The translations under genes were made by a program, and so were the position numbers. A stretch of 64,000 bases of DNA from Akkermansiaceae bacterium. Lineage in GTDB: Bacteria > Verrucomicrobiota > Verrucomicrobiia > Verrucomicrobiales > Akkermansiaceae. The DNA lies in contig JAHCBC010000001.1 in assembly GCA_019634595.1 (NCBI GenBank), forward strand, positions 682,001-746,000, in the 5' to 3' direction. Below, one piece after another: positions 58,333-64,000 of the stretch. Below the pieces are notes generated by a model. That model saw nothing but the letters and a program-made list of their open reading frames with translations, had not been told where the DNA came from and searched no databases. How positions within the stretch are numbered: the first letter of the stretch is position 1; each line of letters opens with the position of its first letter.

Positions 58333-59919
58333 GTGAAAGAGAACCCATCTGCCAAGGAGCTTGCCTTACTTTTGCGGAGGGAACTCATCGGAGCGGGCCT
58401 GACCCACCCTGAGTACGAGTGGGATTATGTTGCGGAGGCCGGTGGGCGAGGTCGGCTTCCCCTCGTGTGTTCGCTTCCTGGGAAGGAGGAGTTGGCGAAT
58501 CTTCTACAGAAGCCGGTCAGCCGGCTGCCGCGTCGGCTTTTAGCATCCAGCAATGCGACAAGATCGGCCAGCGACGAAGAGCTATTTGTCCTGAAGGGAG
58601 TTTCGGGCATCCTTGAGCTCTGGCAGGAACTCTTCCGCTTCGGAGAGCATTTGTGCAATCGAGGCAGTGCGAAGCGGGACGATGCGTGGCCGTCGGGTGT
58701 TCCATACGAGGTCGGACGTTTGAGATCCGGACGCATCTCCAGCGTCTGGCTTTCTTGGTCAGCGGTTTTCGAGTTCCTGCACAACGACCAACGCGATGCT
58801 CCAAGTTCGCTGATTCTTTCGATCGCGGAGGCCACTTCACGTGACCTCGAGGTTCTGGCAAGAAAGCCTCGAATGTTCCTGCGCCGGGTTCGACGAAAAG
58901 TTCCGCTGGGGCGGGCCCAACAGCTTGACGCGGCATGTTTGAGTTGGCTGATCAAGCGGCCCGGACGAACGGCGATCGAGAAGGCCGGAAGTGCGCAGGA
59001 GATTCTCGCGGTGGTCCGTGAGGAGTCCTTCGATACGCTTGAGAACCGAGTGTTGAAGGACTTCCTCCGACGTGCGGGCCGGGCGTGCGGGGATTACTTG
59101 CGCGAGAACTCAAACTTCCGTTCCTCCGCCCGTTACAAATCCGTTGAACACTTCGGGCGGGCATTGGGACGATATGCACAAGCCGATGTCTTCGACGGCG
59201 TCCAGAGCGTCTCCAGTATTTCAAACCCGAATTATGTTCTTCAACACGACGAACACTATTCGACGGTCTGGAGAGCGTATCAGGACCTCGTCCGTCGTCA
59301 GGCTACTCTGGAGCATCTGTTTGAGTGGCGTTTCCGTGCCTATCGGGACATCGCAAGGCTGCTTTTGTGCAGCGCGGTCTGGAGTCTCGCGAAGGAAGGC
59401 GACGGGAAGGCGGACACCGGCCAGGGCCTTTGGATTCAGCAAAAACCAGATGCAGGCTCGATCTTCGAGCCTGCCGGTTGGCCTGGCCCGGTTCAGATTG
59501 ACGAGGAAGATGGGTGCCTGCTCACCATGATCGCGCCGGAGCAGCTCCGTCGCTCCACGTATATGGGTGTGCCGATTCGGGAGGTCGTCGCTTCTCTTGG
59601 GCCCGATCTCGTAGTTATTGCGACTCGACCCGGGGCACGTCAGTTTTCGCTCTGGGCAGTCTGGACTTCCTTCGGAAATGGAGTTGGTCATTCGACAGCC
59701 TTAGCTTCGCGTGCTATCGAGAAGATTGCAGCGGAATACTCTTCGATCAGGGGCCTGCATGGGGTCTTGGTAACAGGAACTCCCCATCAACACTCGCACG
59801 ACGTATCACTTAACTTAAGGGTCGCGACAGTTTCTCACAACTACCACTCGTGGAAGGATAACGAACTTCCTGCGACAAGGGGGCTTATTCGCGAACTCAT
59901 CAGGAGGGACGGGTGGTGA
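58333..59919 (+). CDS. DUF2357 / McrC-like partner protein
   Basis: The 528-residue protein carries DUF2357 features, notably REESFDTLENRVLKDFLRRAGRAC, the region that contacts McrB-type ATPases in McrC-like proteins. The C-terminal third should be the PD-(D/E)XK nuclease domain. A PD-like LGPDLVVIATRPGARQFSLWAVW is present, but the usual (D/E)xK is not evident (LWAVWTS), so cleavage activity is doubtful. The start is a GTG at 58333, 5 bp after the NTPase gene; the stop overlaps the next gene. Confidence 0.78.
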   Translation: MKENPSAKELALLLRRELIGAGLTHPEYEWDYVAEAGGRGRLPLVCSLPGKEELANLLQKPVSRLPRRLLASSNATRSASDEELFVLKGVSGILELWQELFRFGEHLCNRGSAKRDDAWPSGVPYEVGRLRSGRISSVWLSWSAVFEFLHNDQRDAPSSLILSIAEATSRDLEVLARKPRMFLRRVRRKVPLGRAQQLDAACLSWLIKRPGRTAIEKAGSAQEILAVVREESFDTLENRVLKDFLRRAGRACGDYLRENSNFRSSARYKSVEHFGRALGRYAQADVFDGVQSVSSISNPNYVLQHDEHYSTVWRAYQDLVRRQATLEHLFEWRFRAYRDIARLLLCSAVWSLAKEGDGKADTGQGLWIQQKPDAGSIFEPAGWPGPVQIDEEDGCLLTMIAPEQLRRSTYMGVPIREVVASLGPDLVVIATRPGARQFSLWAVWTSFGNGVGHSTALASRAIEKIAAEYSSIRGLHGVLVTGTPHQHSHDVSLNLRVATVSHNYHSWKDNELPATRGLIRELIRRDGW

Positions 59920-62588
59920 GCATACGGCAATCAGTTGGTGTAAATCTTCTGGATTATCGAGTCCATCGCGAGAGATGGACCCGCTTTCCGAAGTCCAAGT
60001 CGGCGGCATCCCGGCATCGCCTCACGCTTCCCAGTCTGTTTGCCGCGGCATCGACAGAGTCCGAAGCGATGGCTTTCGGCAATGAGGCCTCCCAACGCGC
60101 GTGGGGGAATGGATGTTGGGATTTTCATGCAGATGAAGTGAGCTTCGCGAGGCGTCTTCCCAGCTGGTTGCTTTGGGACAAGCTTTACCGGCAGGGTGGG
60201 CATGCAGAGGTAAGGTTCGGCCTAGCTGATGGTTCGAGCGCAACCGAAATGGTACAATCTCTTTTGGGTCTCTACTTCAAGGAGAGAGGCTTCGTCGAGA
60301 AGCAGGATGTCGAGAGGCGGTACGTTGTCGGAATGCCGGACAGCTTCAGGGAAGAGCATCAAGAAACCCTGCTGAGAAATCTTCCCTGGGGACGCCAGAG
60401 GACCCAGCTTCTGTGGAGGTCAGTGGCCTCGGTGTTGGGAGCCAGCGCCGAGGCAGATGAACTGGGCCAGTCGATCCTCAATTGCGACGACGAGATCCTC
60501 GTGGTGGATGTCCAGAACGAGTATGTCGAAGCTACGCTGCTCGCGATCAAGGATTCTAATTCCGGTGCTCCTCACCCGTCGAATCTCGTTCCGATTCGGT
60601 CAGTGGCCTCGCCTGCTTGTCACTGGCGGGGTGAACATTCTCCGGTCGATCTGCTGTTTGGTATTCGCCTGTTTTCGGACGTTTCGGGGTTTGGCGCGGA
60701 TGAGTGTCTGCAACTTGCTTGGGGCAAGGACGGACTATGCCAGTTGTCGGATCCCAATCTTTTGCCCAGGCATGAGTTTTTGGTTTCGACGGAGGAAGGT
60801 TTTCATCGAAGAGAATTTAATCAGAAAGCTCTCGCGCAAACCGCTGAGGATGTTCTCCGCAGGAATGTAGAGTCCGCAGAGCGAGACATCCTCACTAAAA
60901 TCCAGGTGCGTGTCGGATTCGGAGCGCCCTGTGCGAAGTCGGTGTCCGAAAATCTAAATGACCTGTGCGCTTGGGTCGGCTCGCTCGACCGAACTCCCCG
61001 CAAGGTTCTTCTGAGTGGGACGATCACTCGCCTCGTAGGAACCTTTGCAGGGGAACTCGGGTCACTGGAATCGGCTCTTCAACCGTTGGTTCAGCGTAAA
61101 GCCGTCTTTCTGAATGACCGGGTGGACCTTCAGGCAGACCTTGTGTCGGTAGGGTGTGCTCATTGGGGAGCGCTAGATGAACGGGGCTTTCCGGGATACT
61201 TCGAATACCTTGACCCCTTCTCGATCATCGGCAAGGCCCCTTCAGGGCGGAAGGTCAAATACAGTCTCCTAAAGCTAGACAATGAGAAGCGCCTTGCAAC
61301 AGGAGGGAGAGAGTACCGGAATACCGACCTGAAGGACGTGGCACTCATCAACAAGGGGCAGTCATTCGTGCGCTTCTGGTTCGAGAAAGGTGAGGAACAC
61401 AAGAAGGTCGAACAGCGGTTCGATCCTCCCCCCGATGCAGACTGCAAACTTTCTTTCGATGTCACCATGGTGCCATCGCAGGGATTCGCACGGGTCGAGA
61501 TCATTCCGGACAATCCAGATGTATTCAAGGGGCGTAGGTTGTTGCTGGATTGGGACAGGATGGTCGAGCTGAAGGAGGAGGAGTTGCAGGGGCAGATGGC
61601 TTTTCCGGCGGTCATGCCGGTCGTTGCCGATCCTGACAAACAGAGACGCAAGCTCCCTGTAATCAAGGACTACATCAGGGCAGGGAAACTAGGCAGGTCG
61701 GCGAGCGTCTGGAACCCTGCCGAAGGGCTGCTGAGCTCGCTGGGCAAGGCTCTTCAGAACGGCCGTGTATTGGGGAGTGATCCATCGCATCCATTGGTGG
61801 GCGAGTTGGTCGATGTACTAGGCAGCCATTACGGAATACTCAAAAGGTTCCGATCGGCCGATTGGGAAGAAGATGAAGTTGGCAAGGCACTGCTTCGCAC
61901 TGCATCATCTCTCTTCCTCCGAGCTCCAGAGTGGGCTCGCGCCGTGCTTTTAGACCACATGATCAAGAAGTGCGAGGAGGATCCGGACAACCCGCGTCCT
62001 CAGCCGGTTCTACTGAATTGTTGCGGCAGATGCTTTTCCAACGAGGAGGAGATTCAAGTGTATGTTCGATCGATGATCTCTCGATTCACCCATCAGCTCG
62101 AAGAGTATGAGGCGAGTCCGGGAGCAACCAGCGTCGGGATGAACAACTGGTGCCGTGGATTGCAAATTATCCTCAGAGTAAATGAGGAGGCCAACTTACA
62201 CATCTCGCTTGATCAGGCGGAAGAACTTCAGTTTCTGCTTCGCCGCCTGATCGAACTTGAACGAACGCGCAACTACAGGGGGACGAGGAGGCCCGGCGTC
62301 TCACTTCCCTGTCAGAATGCGATGCTCTCAATCTTCTACCTTCTGAGGGTTCGTGGTCGTTTCGATGGAGGGGGGTTCCTCTTTCCTGGCACCAATTCGA
62401 TGGAGGCTATCGAGGCCGCCGTTGAGGCCATTAATGTAGGCCGTTGGAAGTGGATCCCGCGAGGTGTGCCCGTTGAGGAAGACCAGTCTTTCCAAGGATC
62501 ACTCCTGAAGTTTATCAGAATGACCGCGACCATGAAAGATGTCCGCATCATCGCTAGCGGGGAAGACGAGATGGAAGATTCGGATTAA
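59913..62588 (+). CDS. Large protein with degenerate Hsp70/actin-like domain
   Basis: The 891-residue protein shows weak Hsp70-type motifs: VGVNLLDYRV at the N-terminus (phosphate-1 position), ILVVDVQNEYVEATLLAIKD near residue 195 (phosphate-2 position, Gly residues lost) and KVLLSGTITRLVGTF near 370 (adenosine position). The C-terminal half is beta-rich then helical, without known motifs. GTG 59913 (or 59916) follows an AGGAGG at 59902-59907 and overlaps the DUF2357 stop. An Hsp70-like gene in this place fits a CoCoNuT-type locus. ATP binding is doubtful. Confidence 0.7.
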   Translation: MVSIRQSVGVNLLDYRVHRERWTRFPKSKSAASRHRLTLPSLFAAASTESEAMAFGNEASQRAWGNGCWDFHADEVSFARRLPSWLLWDKLYRQGGHAEVRFGLADGSSATEMVQSLLGLYFKERGFVEKQDVERRYVVGMPDSFREEHQETLLRNLPWGRQRTQLLWRSVASVLGASAEADELGQSILNCDDEILVVDVQNEYVEATLLAIKDSNSGAPHPSNLVPIRSVASPACHWRGEHSPVDLLFGIRLFSDVSGFGADECLQLAWGKDGLCQLSDPNLLPRHEFLVSTEEGFHRREFNQKALAQTAEDVLRRNVESAERDILTKIQVRVGFGAPCAKSVSENLNDLCAWVGSLDRTPRKVLLSGTITRLVGTFAGELGSLESALQPLVQRKAVFLNDRVDLQADLVSVGCAHWGALDERGFPGYFEYLDPFSIIGKAPSGRKVKYSLLKLDNEKRLATGGREYRNTDLKDVALINKGQSFVRFWFEKGEEHKKVEQRFDPPPDADCKLSFDVTMVPSQGFARVEIIPDNPDVFKGRRLLLDWDRMVELKEEELQGQMAFPAVMPVVADPDKQRRKLPVIKDYIRAGKLGRSASVWNPAEGLLSSLGKALQNGRVLGSDPSHPLVGELVDVLGSHYGILKRFRSADWEEDEVGKALLRTASSLFLRAPEWARAVLLDHMIKKCEEDPDNPRPQPVLLNCCGRCFSNEEEIQVYVRSMISRFTHQLEEYEASPGATSVGMNNWCRGLQIILRVNEEANLHISLDQAEELQFLLRRLIELERTRNYRGTRRPGVSLPCQNAMLSIFYLLRVRGRFDGGGFLFPGTNSMEAIEAAVEAINVGRWKWIPRGVPVEEDQSFQGSLLKFIRMTATMKDVRIIASGEDEMEDSD

Positions 62589-62628
62589 GTGTCCATTTTT
62601 TCACGACAGTCCGATGGTGATTGCACCC

Positions 62629-64000
62629 TTAGAACCGAGTTTTGAACAGGTAACCCTCCTTCGTTGAGGCGTCCAAGGTCTCTACGACATGTCCTTCGAT
62701 GAGTTCAGGCGGGGGCTCTTCCGTAGTGGTGACTATGTACTGGAATGAATCAGGCGCGGAGTCGGCGAGGCGTTTGAGCAGGCGGAAGAGGGGACGGTAG
62801 AGGCTGGGCTCCATGTCCGATTCCCGGGGGCTGTCATGGATCAGAAAACCGGGGTGATGGCCGAGACGATGCAAGCGGGCGAGGAGGACGCTGTAATCGA
62901 ATACAACGGTGCTAAGGGCGTTGTAGGCCCCTCCACCGGATCCGATACGGGCGTTGATCTCGTCGCGAGTGAACTTCAGGTCGGCATCGACATTCTGACC
63001 TTTGAGGTTCTGACACAGGGCCAAAAAAATCTTGCCGATCCGATTCTGGCGCATTTTGGCGGCCTTTTGGGCTGCATCCTGCTGGGATTTCAGATTTGTG
63101 GTCGCATCGTCGATTTCCTCGATTTGCTTTCGGATGCCCTCCAATGCATCGTGGCTCCGTTTGGCATCCTCGGCCCGGAAGCGCCAGGCAAGGACGTCAG
63201 GGGTGAGCGCGTCGAGACTGACTAGCAGGTTTCGTTGAGCCGTAAGCTGCTGGTCACGTATCGTGCGTGCCGCGGATTCGGCGGTTGCGGCGCTGGAGAG
63301 TCGCAGGTTGAGAGCGGCAAGTCTCGTCCGTGATGCTTCCAGTGCGTGGGCAACCTCGTCGCGCAGGTGAGCGGTCTGATCTTCAATCCCGGTCGGGACG
63401 GGTTCTTGCTGGTCGTGGGTCTGTCGGTGCTCCCGCAGGATGGGGCACTTGAAGAGAGCGATGTTCGTCGGAACTTCGCAGAACTGTCGGTCTGGCTTCA
63501 GGCCGGCGAGGATCGACTCGAGTTCGTCCAGCACTGGCACTTTGCCCGTTGCGCTGAGCCTCTCCCAACGGTCTTCGGCATCGGACAGACGGTTCTGCTC
63601 GGCGTCCCGTTGGTCACGAGCGATAGCGGTTCGTCCTATCGCCTGCTCAAGGTCCTTCTCGGCGGTGGTGAGGTCGAGTTCGTCGAGCTGGGATTCGAGA
63701 ATGGCCCGGCGTGCCTCGACGAGGTGATCCGCGTGGCGGGCAACCTGATCGACGAAAAGGGACTCGGCGATGTCCGGCAGTTGATCGCCTTGGGGAAGGC
63801 TGGTGCGGGCCTGTTTGATGGCCTCTTCGACACGGCGTTCATGAAACCGGATGTCGGCGACATGCAGTTCCTTCTTCTTCTCCAACTGCTCGCGCTCGCC
63901 GATGATCCGGCGCTCTTCAGTGTCGGTAACGCCGAGCACGCAGCGAACAAGGAACTTGGTTTCCTGGGCGGAAAGATCTGGAGAGTCAGAATGGGAGGAC
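62629..64000 (-). CDS. SMC/Rad50-like coiled-coil ATPase (N-terminus beyond the window)
   Basis: The frame is open to the right edge, so the Walker A region is missing. The visible ~455 residues are a long coiled coil with a central cysteine-containing hinge-like part (FCEVPTNIALFKCPILREHRQ). The C-terminal ABC-type head has Walker-B-like GFLIHDSPRESDM and a following FQYIVTTTEEPPPEL. Similar proteins occur in mobile defence loci. It is convergent with the McrB/Hsp70-like operon, 40 bp between stops. Confidence 0.75.
   Translation of the reverse strand, partial: SSHSDSPDLSAQETKFLVRCVLGVTDTEERRIIGEREQLEKKKELHVADIRFHERRVEEAIKQARTSLPQGDQLPDIAESLFVDQVARHADHLVEARRAILESQLDELDLTTAEKDLEQAIGRTAIARDQRDAEQNRLSDAEDRWERLSATGKVPVLDELESILAGLKPDRQFCEVPTNIALFKCPILREHRQTHDQQEPVPTGIEDQTAHLRDEVAHALEASRTRLAALNLRLSSAATAESAARTIRDQQLTAQRNLLVSLDALTPDVLAWRFRAEDAKRSHDALEGIRKQIEEIDDATTNLKSQQDAAQKAAKMRQNRIGKIFLALCQNLKGQNVDADLKFTRDEINARIGSGGGAYNALSTVVFDYSVLLARLHRLGHHPGFLIHDSPRESDMEPSLYRPLFRLLKRLADSAPDSFQYIVTTTEEPPPELIEGHVVETLDASTKEGYLFKTRF

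Overview
The window looks like a chromosome segment of a Gram-negative, GC-rich bacterium of the Verrucomicrobiota, probably a Luteolibacter-like Verrucomicrobiae. The evidence is outer-membrane biogenesis genes (FadL-type porin, LolA, OmpH/Skp), a PPC-domain plus DUF1501 secreted pair typical of the Planctomycetes-Verrucomicrobia group, and a thioredoxin-like protein ending in an SHD1-like domain. The phylum call is an inference from gene content, not from a marker phylogeny.

Positions 1-40322 are mostly core chromosome. In order they hold: a thioredoxin/thioredoxin reductase pair; a FadL-type porin with two short-chain dehydrogenases behind a strong palindrome; an AraC-type regulator; a three-gene minus-strand operon resembling the PhcB-PhcS-PhcR quorum-sensing genes (its regulator gene is frameshifted); DAHP synthase; TlyA; a transglutaminase-like protein; LolA; DedA; gpsA-plsY; a cyclophilin; a zinc/manganese-type ABC transporter without a binding protein; heme A synthase; nadD; phoR-phoB with a candidate Pho box; a left-handed beta-helix protein; an SDR; the PPC/DUF1501 pair; a TPR pseudokinase; a lipoprotein divergent from a BlaI/BlaR-like pair with repeated operators; OmpH; a LOG-family protein; a metallophosphoesterase; a LysR regulator; an NAD kinase with two compensating frameshifts; and an initiator tRNA-Met.

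From the 3' end of that tRNA to the right edge the content is accessory, and I read it as a genomic island. Its left part (40.3-43.9 kb) has an Xre-type regulator divergent from a lipoprotein over two tandem operators, small membrane proteins, and a DUF5131 protein with a ParB-like tail. Its middle part (44.0-51.0 kb) is a compact cluster with a PD-(D/E)XK nuclease, DUF3150, DUF1257, DUF2997, a Ycf46-like AAA+ ATPase, a WGR-domain ATP-dependent DNA ligase and several tiny proteins. Five units there are preceded by a hairpin and a guanine-poor leader without a Shine-Dalgarno sequence. A transposase fragment at 51.2-51.45 kb separates this from the last module.

The last module (51.6-62.6 kb) is a tightly packed eight-gene operon: an active-looking Ser/Thr kinase with a zinc ribbon, a TPR protein, a TerY-like vWA protein, a PP2C phosphatase, a membrane-anchored coiled-coil protein, a membrane-anchored coiled-coil McrB-type AAA+ NTPase, a DUF2357 (McrC-like) protein, and a large protein with a degenerate Hsp70/actin-like fold. 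This combines a TerY-P phospho-signalling triad with an McrBC-like effector and resembles the CoCoNuT class of type IV restriction systems. It is the best candidate for an unusual defence system here. A convergent SMC/Rad50-like ATPase gene runs off the right edge.
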